Source: Selaginella tamariscina (lineage: Eukaryota; Streptophyta; Lycopodiopsida; Selaginellales; Selaginellaceae). Taken from it: a stretch of 64,000 nucleotides of DNA. Numbering within the stretch: the stretch's first letter is position 1; the number at the start of each line of letters is the position of its first letter. This document shows, piece by piece, positions 26,583-39,996 of this stretch. The stretch covers positions 1 to 64,000 of the forward strand of contig PUQB01000242.1 of assembly GCA_003024785.1 (NCBI GenBank), in the 5' to 3' direction. The translations under genes were made by a program, and so were the position numbers. The notes below the pieces were generated by a model. That model ran no database searches, was not told the DNA's origin, and saw only the letters and a list, made by a program, of their open reading frames with translations.

Positions 26583-29500
26583 GTCCTAAGACCTGGTTTA
26601 ACAAGATAACGTCAATGGAAGGCAACAACCTTGAAAGAAGCATGGAGTAAATTGGATGCAGGTTCCTAAGTGCGATCAGTAGGCAAATAACCTTTCCAAT
26701 CCACCAAGTATTGAAGTTGGCAACGATGAAGACGAGAATCGCAACTTCGTACTCAGGTTCATTGTCAATGACCATAGGAGGGGGAGGAGAAGAAGCACGA
26801 CCAGGAAGAGAAGAAGGATGATACGGTTCCAATAAAGAAGTGTGAAACACATGATGAAGTTTCACAGCAGATGGTAGCTCTAGTTAGAAAGATACAAGAT
26901 TGACCTCAATCCTGTAAGGGCCCAATTGTTGAAATCCAACTTAGAAGAAGGCTTGTTGATGCGGATATGCCGATGAAGAAGCCACACGAGATCACCAATC
27001 TTGTATGTAGGTGCTGGCTAACGATGAGCATCAGCATGACGCTTATATCGTTCCTATGCTTGCTAAAGATGAACTCAGGGATCATCCTATACCTGACGAA
27101 GATGTTGGAGACGATCCTGTATTGCAGGAGTGGAAGAAGGAGAAGCATGAAGAGCAAAGTCAAAACATGGATGGTAGCTTATAAGAGAAGAAAGGTGTCT
27201 GGCATGTAGATGCGTGAACGAAGTTGTTATAAGCAAACTCCGCATAGGAAGAAGGTCCAACCAGTTGTCCTATTGGTAACTAATGAAGCAGTGAAGATAC
27301 TATTTCAAGGTCTAAATCGTGCATTCTAATTGCCCATCAATTTGTAAATGATATCTTGAAGAAAGATCCGCTTTAACTTGTAGACTCTGAAGAAGCTCTC
27401 GCAAAAATCTGGACATGAATTGTGAGTCTCGATCAGAAACAATGCTCTCAAGACGACTATGATGTCAGAAACTTCGCGGATCACCAACTCAACAGTTGTT
27501 TAGCTTGTAGCCGTCTTGTTACATGGTAGGAAATGAGCCTGTTTGGTGAAACGGTCAACCACCACAAGAACTGCATCAAATCCACGAGGAGGAAAATCTG
27601 TGAAAATCCATAGAAATGGATCTCCAAGGAGCAAAGTGAACAGGAAAAGGACGAAGAAGACTAGAGGGCACGTGACGAGGCATCTTTGATCTATTGCAGG
27701 TGTCACAACTCCGTACAAACTATTCCACAAAACCTCGCAACCCAAGCCACCAATACTAACTCAACTGTCTTGGCCACACCACAATGTCCTGTAGCCGGGG
27801 TATCATGACAATCCTGTACCACACGAGTCTTGTAAACACAAACAAGAATGTACATGAGACCTTCCTGGTACAAGAGTCCGTCCTATATAGTGAACAACTT
27901 GTAGTCTGTACTGGAACTGGAGGAAGAGGAGCTTGCGATGTCAGGATTAATGTGTGAGAACACATTCTTTACCAAGTCGTCTGTAGCCAATTGCAAATGG
28001 ATGTCCTGTAGAAGTGTTGAATTTGCTGGAGCGTGATGAACTTGTAGTGCCGCAAGCCGAAATCGATCAGGACCCAACAACACTTGCTTTTGAAAGTCAT
28101 ATGTAGGATCGCCCGGGGTTAGTACAAGGTAAGAGTGCTTAGACAATGCATCCGCTTTGTCATTCCGAAAATTAGGCTTGTAGACGATGACAAAATCAAA
28201 ACATGATAGGAATTCCGCCCACCTAGCCTGTCGCCGACTAAGAACTCGAGTCATTTCAAAAAACTCCAGGTTCTTGTGATCCGTAAGAACTTGTACAGGA
28301 TGTGTAGCATCTTCCAGAAAGTGCCACCACTCCTCGAACAAATCCACAATGGCCTTGAGTTCCTTGTCATGAATCTTGTAACTAATCTCTACCAAAAGGA
28401 ACTTACAAGAGTGAAAAGTTACAGGATTGAGTAACTTATCTTCTCCAACTTGTGATAGGTTAGAACCTACTGCAAAGTCCAACGCATTCGCTTCAACGAA
28501 GAAGGGATGAGAAGGATCAGGATATGCTAAAATTAGAGCTGTCGTGAAGGCGTCCTTGATTGCTATGAATGCATGTTTCACCTTATCGGACCAAGAGAAA
28601 TCCCCTATGCGCTTGGTGAGTTTCGTGAGTGAAAGTACACGCTTGGAGAAGTCCTATATGAATCGCCTGTAGAAGTTTGCAAAGTCAAGAAAACATTGTA
28701 CGTCTCATATAAACTTGGGCCTCTCCCACTCCATGATAATCTTCACCTCGTGCATGTCCATGAAAATGCCAGCAGAGAAATGATGTAGCCCAAGAACTCC
28801 ACAGTATTTCTATTGATAAAACACTTCTCCAACTTCGCATACATGCCATGCCTGCGAAACTTCTTTAGAATTAGTCGTACATGCTTGTCATGTGCTGCTT
28901 GGTCCTTGGAAAAAAATCAAAATGTCATCAAGGTAGATCACCACAAACTGGTCGCAAAAAGATGTCATTCACCATGTGTTGGAACATAACTAGGGTATTT
29001 GTAAGTTCGAAAAGTATCACCATATACTCAAAATGTCCATACCTCGTATGAAAGATAGTCTTCCACTCATCTCCTAGACGAATCCATATAAGTTTGTAGG
29101 CCCCTCGTAAGTTGATCTTCGTAAACACCTTTGCTCCTTGTAGCCGATTGAGAAGTCCCGAGATCAATGGCAATGGGTATCGGTTCCGAATGGTGACTTG
29201 ATTCAAACCCATGTAGTCCATAAACCAAACGTAAACTCCCATATTTCTTCTTAACAAAAAAGATAGGTGCTCATGTAAGGGACTTTGAGTGACAAATGAA
29301 GCCGGATGCCAAATTGTCCTCGATGTATTGGCAAAGAACCTCCAATTCTGTAGGTGATAGGGCATAAATTAGTCCAAATGGTGAAGTCTTCCCCTCCGTA
29401 AAATTGATAGGACAGTTGTAGGACCTGTGAATAAAAAGAACTGCAGCTTTGTGCTTATCAAAACGTCCTGGAAGGAGTGTGATACTTGAATGGCAAGGAA

Positions 29501-31567
29501 GAAGTAAAAGGAGGAGAAGAGGATTGAAAAACAGAAAAGTCAGATACATGAAAGGTAAAAGAGGACGTAGGTGTTACTTGAAAAGCAAAGAGATGAAAAG
29601 GAGCAGGATCAGTGACAAGTTCATGCATAGTAGTGGTAAGAACTCGGAGAGGAGAAGGAGGTGTGAATGAAAAAGAGGAAGGATTTGGGGGATGAGTAAT
29701 GAAAAGCAGAGTAATGAAAAGAGGCAGGATTGGGAAAACCTATGTAGATGTTGATGAGTGTACAGAATTGAAAGAATCCTATACAAAAGTCTATGAATGC
29801 ACATGAGTGAGGAGAGCCTGCGAATGTGCTAACAAACTAACAGGAGGTGGATCCTGTTGAGGAGACACTAATACAGATTGGAGAACCCTGTACAGGAATC
29901 TGTGAACTTACAGGAGTGGAAAGAGCCTGCGGATGTGTTGATGAGCTGACATGAGATCCTGTTGAGGAGGAATCTTCAACACTGATACAGGAACATGCAC
30001 GGTCAATCCTGTAGCTTGTATTGCCTCAGACACTAAGGTTATATCCTGCATGCAGGAAGGTACAAGATTGATCCTGGTTGCTAGAGAGGAAAACGTGAGC
30101 GTCTTAGACCTCCAGTCAATTTGAGGATTTGCAACCACGAACCATGGCATGCCCAAAATGATGGGAGTCATTCGAGTCTTTATCAAGTTGAAGGAAATCG
30201 AACAATTGAATGGCAAAAGAGAGTGTGGTAACATGGGTAACTATGCCAGAAGTAATCAGATGACCATTTGCAACCTCTACAGGAACTGTACACTTCAACT
30301 TCACTACTAGAATGCCATGCTGAGTTGCAAAAGTTTCATTCATGAAGCATGCATTTGCACCAGTGTTTAACAGGGTAAACTCCTTGAGCTCTCGATTATT
30401 AAGGCGAATGTGTACAGGAAACTTGAGTGATGGAATGGTATGAGCAACACCAATGGAGCCTGCACCTACGTCTAACTTTGCGGCTCCTAGACAAAGTGGA
30501 CATTGAATTTTTCCAATTGAACTTCAGTTTCAACTTCACACATTTTGAACTTCCTGGCTTTAATAGGACATTCTGCCACCTTGTGTTCTGTTCATCACAA
30601 TACAAGCATAAGTTCTCACCGTGATGATGTTGCTTCTCAGTAATTGAAAGTGGGACATGCTTGTATTTGTCAACATTCATAGGAACTACTTTAGAAGGTG
30701 TCGTAGAACATGTGCTACAACTACAAGATTGGCTTGCAGGAACTGTTGACGGATTTTTTCTATCAGCATTTCACTACGACAACAAATGGTTGTCGTAGTG
30801 AACGGCATGTTGCATGATCTTTGCTAAGGTTTAGGCATTCTGTAACATAAGGAGAAGGTCCTTCATGTCATCCCTCAATCCAAAATGAAAGTGTTCGATT
30901 AATGCAGTCTTGTCTCATGGAATGTTCGTGCAAAGTTGCTGAAATTTAAATGCATAGACGGAAGCTGGTCAAAATCCTTGTGTAAGCTTTTGTAACTTCG
31001 TGCATGCAAAATGGTACTTATCGGGATCTCTAAAGTAGGCTTCAAAGACAGCCATGAATCCTTGAAAGTCTTCCATCAATGGGTCGTTATGCTTTAGTAA
31101 AGGGGCAATCCAAGTCCGTGGAGATCCAACTAGTAAGGATGCCAAAAGGCCAACCTTTTGTGCATCAGTCGAGTAACGACGTGGTTGCATGTAGATCAAA
31201 AGCCTGATTTGATTCAGGAAAACCTTGAAAATTGGTGCAATTGCCACTGAACTTCTCTGGCATGCTGATCTTTGGTTCTGAAGAAGAGTTTGATGGAGAG
31301 GAAATCACATATGCTTGAGAGAGAGCTTGCGCAACAGCCTTGGAGGATGCATCAGCAACTGCATGTGCCGCATGGTGGAACCTTGCAAATCTATGACCAC
31401 TTGGCACAAAGTGGCCAGCTCGTGAAGTAACATTTGATGCTCACATTGAAATTGCTCAAAATCTGCCATGATTCGTGAAAGAAAGAAGGAGGAAAACAAG
31501 AGGGAAAGCTAAGGGAAAAAAAAAAGTAATTGGAAATTAAGGAGCTATAAAAGGATTACTATTAAAC
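26583..31567 (-). pseudogene. Gypsy copy 2 internal region, heavily mutated
   Basis: The region parallels copy 1 throughout. Gag starts at about 31,469. Protease remnants lie near 30,310-30,370, reverse transcriptase at 28,928-29,365, RNase H at 28,400-28,581 (FFVEANALDFAVGSN), and a shortened integrase at 26,900-27,760. Many substitutions, stops and indels distinguish it from copy 1, including loss of most of the integrase catalytic core. It is older or longer inactive than copy 1. Confidence 0.8.
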
Positions 31568-31950
31568 TGTCAAGCTATGATCCAAGAGCAAGGAGGCTTG
31601 ACTCAAGAACATGACAAGAACTAGGAACAAGAAGAGAACATGAGGCAAGGAGCAAGACAAGAACAAGACAAGAATGATTGTAAAATGACTGATGTTGATA
31701 GTAGTTGATTGTACAACAATTAAGTCGGAGCTTTTATGTTACAACTCCAAGCGCTAATCTAGGCATGAGCTAAAAATATACTCCAAGAGCTAATCTAGTC
31801 ATGAGCTAAAAATAATGTCCCTTATCCTGTAGGTATATCCTGTAAGCATATCTTGTAGGTATATCCTGTAGGCATATCCTATAGGTATCTTCTGTAGGCA
31901 TATCCTGTATCCCGTATCTTGTATTTTGTATCTTATATTGGGTCGTGACA
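31568..31950 (-). repeat. Right LTR (5' LTR of gypsy copy 2), diverged
   Basis: It begins TGTCAAGCTATGATCC and ends GGTCGTGACA, 383 bp against about 583 bp for the other two. The CCTGTAGG(T/C)ATAT repeats inside are in a different arrangement. Confidence 0.8.
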
Positions 31951-31954
31951 ATTA

Positions 31955-32170
31955 CTATCTTTAATGGACACCCAAACCTAGTGACAATGTTCTAGATGAT
32001 GAATTTATTGTGATCTCTTTGGTACAAGCTCGAATAGAGACTGCTTCCACCCACCTCGTGAGATAGTTAGTATGCATAATAATGTATCTGTTTTGGGAAG
32101 AAGCCACTGGCAAGGGACCAACAAAGTATATTCCCCACTTCTAGAATGGACCTATTGGTAAAATAAGATG
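31955..32170 (-). pseudogene. Integrase fragment of another gypsy element
   Basis: On the minus strand the sequence reads YFVGPLPVASSQNRYIIMHT and then NYLTRWVEAVSI, matching the central Asp-region pattern (DFVGP...Y.LV.TDYLTKWVEA) of Ty3/gypsy integrases. Only about 70 codons remain, and the first catalytic Asp positions are changed. Confidence 0.65.
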
Positions 32171-32194
32171 TAAAGGTCCCTTGCATAACACTCT

Positions 32195-33036
32195 TGTCAG
32201 AGTTTTAACCCGAAGGGCCAACACGTGGCAACATGTGGCTGCCAAGTGGCCATTCAGCATCATCACCCTGTGTGAGCAACACTAAGTCTTCCAAAGATAA
32301 CCCTAAGAGTCTGACTCAGAGGCCCAACTAGGCAGAAGACTTAGAGTCCTACCCTGACATCGCAAGTTCCTCTTCCTCCAATTCCCGTTCAAACTACAAG
32401 TTGTTCACCATACAGGATGTAGAGTTTTACTTGGTGCCACAAAGGCGGCTTGCCAGGTGCCAACCCTGGAATCCCCTCTCTGGAAACCCCACGGAATCTG
32501 GTAAAGTAACCAATATTAGGAACCCAACCCTAGGAACTAAAACCCTAACTGACCAAGTCCACGACGAGACTCACCTTGTGAATCAGGATGCGGGCTGGCG
32601 AGTTATAGGTGTTGTTCCTAGCTTGGCGTGGTTGAGGCGGCCGGAGCAAGGCCTCAACCACTAGTTCTGCGGAACGTGAACTCGGGGCAATACCTTTGAG
32701 CTTGCGAGCAGGTTTTCGGACCAAGGAATCTGGCTAACTCCTTGGAGTGACGTGCCTTGTCTCAAAGGCAAGATCCTGCCAACGATAAGGATAGTCTAAC
32801 CCTAGGGTGGTTGTACCCCTGTCGTGTGGAAGTTTGGGCGGCACACAGAGGGTTGCACCTTGACGACACAAGCTTGGCTTGCACCGGTAGGAGGTTAACG
32901 AGCTCTCTTTTGAACCCAGGAAGCCTCACTACATACACTCTACTTATTTATGTGACGGACCCCCCCCCCCTGTTTACCTAAATGAGTAAGTGGGCTTGGC
33001 ACAAAATGCCAGCCCTTAGAGAAAATGGTTGTCCTA
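32195..33036 (+). mobile_element. Partial LTR of the large-LTR family, truncated by the assembly gap
   Basis: It starts TGTCAGAGTTTTAACCCGAAGGGCC, like the LTRs at 34,506 and 39,997, and follows in detail the reverse complement of the solo LTR at 14,481-15,441, including the C-run near 32,957-32,970. It runs into Ns at 33,037. If it matches that solo LTR it would end inside the gap. Confidence 0.75.
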
Positions 33037-33377
33037 NNNNNNNNNNNNNNNNNNNNNNNNNNNNNNNNNNNNNNNNNNNNNNNNNNNNNNNNNNNNNNNN
33101 NNNNNNNNNNNNNNNNNNNNNNNNNNNNNNNNNNNNNNNNNNNNNNNNNNNNNNNNNNNNNNNNNNNNNNNNNNNNNNNNNNNNNNNNNNNNNNNNNNNN
33201 NNNNNNNNNNNNNNNNNNNNNNNNNNNNNNNNNNNNNNNNNNNNNNNNNNNNNNNNNNNNNNNNNNNNNNNNNNNNNNNNNNNNNNNNNNNNNNNNNNNN
33301 NNNNNNNNNNNNNNNNNNNNNNNNNNNNNNNNNNNNNNNNNNNNNNNNNNNNNNNNNNNNNNNNNNNNNNNNNNNNN
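33037..33377. other. Assembly gap (341 N)
   Basis: The gap is a run of Ns. By comparison with 13,440-13,870 it should hold the end of an LTR and the 3' end of the DUF7869 copy B gene. Confidence 0.99.
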
Positions 33378-34499
33378 AATCTCCTCTCGCCACCTTGTTT
33401 TAGGCCAGAAAGGGTGTTACAATTCTGTACTTGTGACAGTAGGCCCTTCCAACTCTCGAACAACAGTCTCCCAATAGTCGACCACATGCTTATATAGTTC
33501 TGAGTAACCAGTTGCCTTATCAGAATTCTTTGGCATCGATTTTTGAACCCATGCCACATATTTTTTGATGCCATCAATAATAACCTCTTGTTCCTTGAGC
33601 TGGGCACTCAATGGAATAGGGTCTGGTTGTCCTTCTAGGAGAAGTGGCTTTCCATCCTCTCCAGTTTTGAAGAGCATTAACCCCTCTTTCGGTAACCACT
33701 TCTGCTCTGATGGCCGTAACTTGTATTGCATAATAGGTATACCATCTCGTATGGAGAAAAAGAATTGTAGCGGCACAAGGTGACCAACTAAAGAATCACT
33801 CCCTTCTTTTATATACTCCTTGAGAAATTTTTTGAAGTCTGGCACCTCAGTCACAAGCAAAGCACAACTTTTTTTGGAGATGCAATTTTCAAAAAGATTC
33901 ATCATATGCGGTAAAGTAAGTGCACTTGTCCTTTTTGTAGAGTTGGAGACCTTGCTGAAGAACGCATCAATATCTTCATGAGTGTGACCAACCATAAGGA
34001 AACTGAGCGTGATTGTTTCCAACACACCTTTGGCAACAAGCATTGACAAGTATGCTAGCACATATCTAGAAAATAAAAGTAAGTATGAGCTTGAGAAACC
34101 CTTAAGTAAAATGATTTACCTATTTTTGTTCTCGCCTGCACAATTATCCATTTGTAAAAGCAAATGACAAGGAAGCTTATTTGATGTTGAGGACACATGT
34201 ACACTATTTGAGCTAGATCCCTCCACTGAACCAGAACTCTCAACAGGGCCATTTATTTTCTGTGCAGGCTGTTGACAATGCCTCTCATATTCCCAAGTAG
34301 CCTCAAGTGCAGACGTGTTCATGAGAGCATTATGTAAAGGTTGAAGGTGTTGTTTCTTCACTTTGAGATCACTGATAGGACTTGTCTGTGAGTGGGCTTC
34401 AAGGTTTCTGAAACACATGGCTAATGACCCAATAGTGAAATTGGAGTCGCTAGACCAATGTGGAAGTGAAAAGTGTCCATATGACTCACAACCGTGTCC

Positions 34500-34505
34500 A
34501 TGTGT
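34500..34505. repeat. Left target-site duplication of the large-LTR element
   Basis: ATGTGT here equals 41,766-41,771. The duplication is 6 bp, or 5 bp plus a T shared with the LTR edge. Confidence 0.75.
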
Positions 34506-36273
34506 TGTCAGAGTTTTAACCCAAAGGGCCAACACGTGGCAACACGTGGCTGCCAGTGGCCATTTGGCGTCATCACCCTGTGTGAGCAACGCTAAGTTTC
34601 CCAGAACAACCCCAACGACCCCTAGGGTTAGACTCTAATGCCCAAGTGGACAGGAGACTTAGGGTTTAGCCTAAGTCTCCCTAGAATGTCTGCCCCCAGA
34701 ACCCTTGAGGGATAACCCTAGTTGACTTAGGGTTTAGCCTAAGTCTCCCTAGAGTGTCTGCCCCAAAACCCTTGAGGGATAACCCTAGTTGACTTAGGGT
34801 CTTGCCCTAGAAGACCTAGACAGGCTCATGCCCTAACCCCCATCAAGGAGACGTGTGTTCCACACATACCCCTGGACAGAGCTAAGGCATCGTCACTTAC
34901 CCCTTGAGGAATCACCCTCATCCGGGAGTACAACCCCTTTAGGGCGACAAGGGGTACCCTGAACCACGACTAACCCCTAAGGGTTTGAGTGGCCAAGTTA
35001 TACCCTAGACCTAGGGCTAGTACTTAGTGAGGACACGAGTGTGCGCCGTAGGCGGACACGAGTGTTCTGCTAAGCAAACTCCCTAAGGCTAGGTTTGGGA
35101 TAACCCTAAGCACATGACCTTGCGAGTGCCTCACGAAAGGGCTCCTGCTAACAGTTAGGTTGTTCAACCCTTGAATTCCAAGGAGAACACTCCCCTAGCC
35201 AAGTGTGCCAAAGCACACCTAGTTATGAGACCTAACCTCCCTTGAGCGGATGCCCAAGGCTTAGCACCCTAGTGCAAGCACAAGCATGTCTGTTTGCTAA
35301 GTATCCAACCCCTTGGCGACAAGCCCATGACATAACCCCAAAGGGCGTGCCTCGGCGTTGTACCATGTGACGTTTAGCCCAGTGTCACATCTCCATGTGA
35401 CACTGCCTTCCCCGATGTGGGCTATCATGCCATAGCCCTTAGATTCAAGAGTTGCACCAAGTGCCACAAACGTGGCTCCTAAATGCCAACTCTAGAACCC
35501 CTCAATGAACCCTCAGGAACTAAGGAACGTGAACCTGTCAAACAAGATCCCACGCCCACAGTTGGACAAGGACACGGATGTGCCTTGCTTGGCCTGAGTG
35601 CTACACCTAGCTTGACGTGGAGGAGGAGGCTGGAGACAAGCCTCAACCTCTGCCTCTTGGAACGTGCATTCCGACAAGACCTCCCAGGCATGGATTCGCC
35701 AACGTTAAGGGTAAGCTACCCCGAAGGTGGGACGTACCCCTGGCATCTGGAAGTTAGGGCGGCACAACAGAGGGTTGTGCCTTGACGACACAAGCTAGAG
35801 CTTGCACCGGGAGAAGAGTAACGAGCTCAGTCATGAACCCAGGAACCCTCACTCCTATACTACCTTATTTATGTGACAGAGCCCCCCCCCCTGTTTTCCT
35901 GTTTACATAAGTGGGCTAGCACTGAAATCTCATTCCCAGAGGGAACATACTTGGTGAGTTATCCATCGACCCCTAAACCCTAACCTGTCAAACCTGGGGT
36001 ATTTCTAAGCATATCCGACATGCCGAACTCACCGGAACTAGCCATTAATCCAACCGGGACACGGAAAACCAAGGTAAGAGTTTTCTAGATGGAAGTGCTA
36101 GCTTCGCCCAGAGTTTCTTGCAAATACCTAATGACACCGGCCGGACCATCACTAGATATCCAAGTGCACTAAGCGGGCCTGTTTCTTCTACACCTAGGGC
36201 TTATCAACATAGTACAGTAGGTAACAACAGTCAACGTCCAAAGTAAAGGGGAGTCATAGTAAAAACTATGACA
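34506..36273 (-). repeat. Left LTR of the large-LTR element
   Basis: It begins TGTCAGAGTTTTAACCC and ends AAAACTATGACA. It contains duplicated TTAGGGTTTAGCCTAAGTCTC blocks at 34,660-34,790 and a C-rich run at 35,882-35,892. Confidence 0.85.
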
Positions 36274-39200
36274 CACTCCCCGCCTTTGAAAATGTCAACG
36301 TCCTCGTTGACGTCCAACTCCAAGACTAGATAATGTTAGAGAAAAACCAAAACTAACATATCACTCTATGCGGAGTCAGCCAAAAGTTCACATAAGTTTT
36401 ATTACCCCCTTGCATTACGCGAAACCAAGTACTTCAGAACCGTCGTTCACTAGTTATAAACCTAGCTGCCGGAGGCACCACCTGCGACATGAAGTCACTT
36501 GGAGACCTTTTGCACGTCTGCAAAGTCTGTCACCCGACGCACACAACACAATGGTTAATTTCTTTACTTAACTAGAATTTATATTGGAGGCCTCTAGTTA
36601 GTGTTGTTGCCGGCCCCTTGGTTAACAAGAAATAAAGACTTGCTTTATTCCTTAATATTAAATGCTGTTGACGACCTCTGTCGTCTAACACAAACAAGCA
36701 CTTCTCAAATGCTTGACCAAACACCTTCGCATTTCTTTTGATTTTCCAATGGTCCCACATCTCCATGTTACGATATTATAGCTTACATCTCTGCATCCCT
36801 CGGTGTTCTCATTACCCCTTTTCATAAGGGTCTGCTACTATACCTATCTCTCATTAGTATATAGCTACGCCAGACTAAGTATGAGACTTTTATCGGAATC
36901 AAGCTCTTTTCCGATTAAGAGTACAAGTCGTAAAACCCTGTTCTTTGTAAACATGTCAATCTGGCCAGAGGCGATCACAGAGGCGCATGGCTGTACACAT
37001 GTATACAACAAGGTCTTGCCAATCTACCAATGCCATTCACTTGGTGTGTTATTAACATAAATTTATTCCCGATAGGAATCAAATTCAGTCAAATGCGACC
37101 AAGTGTGATAGCCTTACCATTTGTCCTTCGCAACCATCTTTGTACTCTTTCATAACACCGACCAGTTCAGGGACCAGATAAGCTAACATACCTTTCTTAC
37201 AAAAATGTGGAAACCAGGAAATTCAACCCATCTCTAGTGCCTCAATCGACAACTTTAGATAACACTCTCTTAATTGTCACTTCATTGTACTCATTCCCAA
37301 AGAGCACATCATACTAGATGCCGTTCAATAATTCCTAACTCTTATCTACTAAGTTCAAAATACCAATTTTAAAACTTAGTTTCCACGATAAGAGTCTCTC
37401 TGAATTCGAATACTGCACGCCTCCATAACATTATATTTATTTCCAACTCTTAAATTGATTTCGTAAATGTTTCTCAACACTATACCGAAGTATAGCATTT
37501 TCACTAATTGAAGCAATAGTGTTTTGATAAACATCTTTTAAACTAATCCTTATTCTATAAATAGTCGCAATTTCGATATTGATACTCTTGAATGGATAAT
37601 GATCGTTTTAACGTTCAAATCCTAAGCTTATCAACTAGTTGTTATACTAGTGGATATAAACTTACAATCATATCAATTTATCAAAATGCTACAACTAATT
37701 ATAGATATGGTCTTAGTTTACATGAACCGAACTTCAATTTTGAGATGGAAATATAATGTTATGACAGTATTTGAGGAACTTTTTCAGAGACTAAGAGGAA
37801 TCATGAACTAGTGTCTGGTTCATCTAATTGATTTAGTAAGATATCAACCTCCACATAAATGTTATCATAACACTGAAGTGTTATATCAACTTCATGTTTT
37901 AGTCATACCTTATAATTCAATAGATCTCCCCAAACATGAATAAAATATCTAGTTCAGTACATTGAACTAAGATACATTATTCACTCTAGACACCTAGCAA
38001 TCCAGAAAGTACATTGCCCCTCAAGCAATGTATTGAGAAATGCCATTTCTCAACTAACTTGAAAACACGTTTCAAGTTATAACACTAAGGTAGTGCCTTA
38101 CCAAAGTGTCAGACTCAAATCCACTTGAGTCTTTATATTATATGATTATGGCCACCTCATGTGATCATAACCAAGTTTATATTGAGCGCTCCAAACTCAA
38201 TATTGAAGAGATATCATACATACTTTGACAAGTCATTTATAACAATCTTGAAAAGATTGTCACAAATTCTGCCAAAGTTTAGAATATAAATATCTCAACA
38301 GATGAGGTGATAGGAAACCTCATATTCTCGAACCGGATATTGGACGAACCTTGAACTACAATCATCAAGAAGGGACACCATCTTCTTGAGCTAATCCCGC
38401 TACACAATATCATACTTACAAGAATATTGAACCAACTCAAGGAACACCATCAAACCTTGAGATAGAACTAACAACTAACCCAAGGAATACAATCAAACCT
38501 TGAGTCAAGAATAGTTCTATTTTTCAATATTCCGAAAGATTGAAGATACATACTTTATTTGTTCTTTAAGTGCCCACATTTGCGACCATGATGCAGAGTC
38601 AAGAAACCGTCTTTTGAATAATCGTATTCGACTCTAAAATGAAATTGATATTGAAAATCAATATCAACTTTAATTCTCATCGAACACCGACTCTCTGAGG
38701 AGGTACATGCACTTAAACCTCCAAAAATATCCGACTAACTTGCTCATTTGAACCAACATAAGTTATCAAACTTAGCAAGTTTCCTTACTTAGTCATAAAC
38801 AAAGTGAAAATCCCAAATCATGCTCTTCTTAACCAAGGAATCACCCTTGTTCAAGAGCTTATCCCCACATTGCAAACAACGTTACAATTTCAAGATTAAA
38901 GAGTTAAAATGAAAATGCACAAGTGTGCGCCGAACGCCTTCACTATGCAAGTCCTTATTACTCAGTAAACTGAAAATGTAAACGTATGTTTCCAACATTA
39001 CTCTTTCTGATAGATCATGCCATCTATCCCAAAAGTTGCATTGATAGGGATGCAACATTAAATCCGTCTACTGCCAAAATATATTATTCTATCCATTCTT
39101 AGATCCCACATGAGATAACTTCATAATCAAGTTAGTTGAGTAGCTAACTTGAATACAAAGTGCGCGCTTACAACTAACTAAGGTTTCAAGTTGTACTTTG

Positions 39201-39996
39201 TTCAAATTAGGACTTGAACTTAGTAAACTATTTCACCTAATGTTACTTGCAGCTAGCGTCATCAAAATATTGCGAACATCGGACAATACTTTGATTACAT
39301 TGGATCTTCGAAAACTTAACATATTCATCATATGTTAATATTTGACATTCTTGTATTATAAGTTCATCACCATAGTCTGCTTCTAGAGTTACACTCTCGG
39401 AAACATTAATTTTATTTTATGTCAAAATGTAGTGTTCATTCTTATGTTTGAATATGCCCCTTCTCCCGAAGTCAAAGATGCACTTCTGAACATAAGTCTT
39501 TCCCCGTTTGAACACTATTGCTGAAACGATATTGAATCTTGACCTAAGCCAAAACTCAATGGACATGTCTGTTTCAAATCATGTGTTATCCCAAATTCAA
39601 ACACCTTAAAGAAAAAGAAAAATTTTCAATAATGTGTAGAATTAGGATATCACAAGGCCCACTTCACAAGACTTAGTTTGTAAGCCAGAACAAACTAACA
39701 TGCCTTGTCTTGTGGAAGTAATGGTAAAGTAACCTGGACAACCATAAGGTAAAATAACCTGGCATACAACTTGGAAGTTGCTTCCAAGTGCTACCTTCTA
39801 AGTCCATAACCCACACCCACTTATGAAGTAGGTGTACTCTGAAGAGTTATAGATCTCAGGACCAACTCTCCACGCAGAATTCAGACATTAGCCGAAAGTG
39901 ATAGAGTACTTCAAGAATTTAGAACTAACTAAACCCTAAAATACACTACACTTTAGGTAGTCCTACTGACCGCAGAGAATAGGCTCCGATACCAAT
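36274..39996. other. Non-coding internal region of the large-LTR element
   Basis: No gag or pol motif is seen on either strand in this 3.7-kb AT-rich stretch. Open frames at 36,368-37,060 are short and featureless. The minus-strand primer-binding site is at about 39,982-39,995. Confidence 0.75.

Larger units (their letters stand above)
20396..31950 (-). mobile_element. Chromodomain Ty3/gypsy array: LTR-internal-LTR-internal-LTR
   Basis: Three LTRs begin TGTCAAGC and end GGTCGTGACA (20,396-20,975; 25,997-26,582; 31,568-31,950), and two internal regions of about 5 kb lie between them, all in minus orientation. Both internal regions encode gag, protease, reverse transcriptase, RNase H and integrase remnants in the gypsy order. 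The first also has an identifiable chromodomain. The left and middle LTRs are nearly identical over long stretches, whereas the right one is shorter and diverged. The outer flanks (GTAGG and ATTAC) do not match, so no target duplication remains. Shared middle LTRs are the usual product of unequal recombination between LTRs. Confidence 0.85.

Noticed and set aside
33037..33377. Open frames across the N-run
   Set aside because: They are artefacts of unknown bases.
36368..37060. Coding genes inside the large-LTR element
   Set aside because: The frames are short, lack any motif and lie in a region that behaves as non-coding LARD interior.
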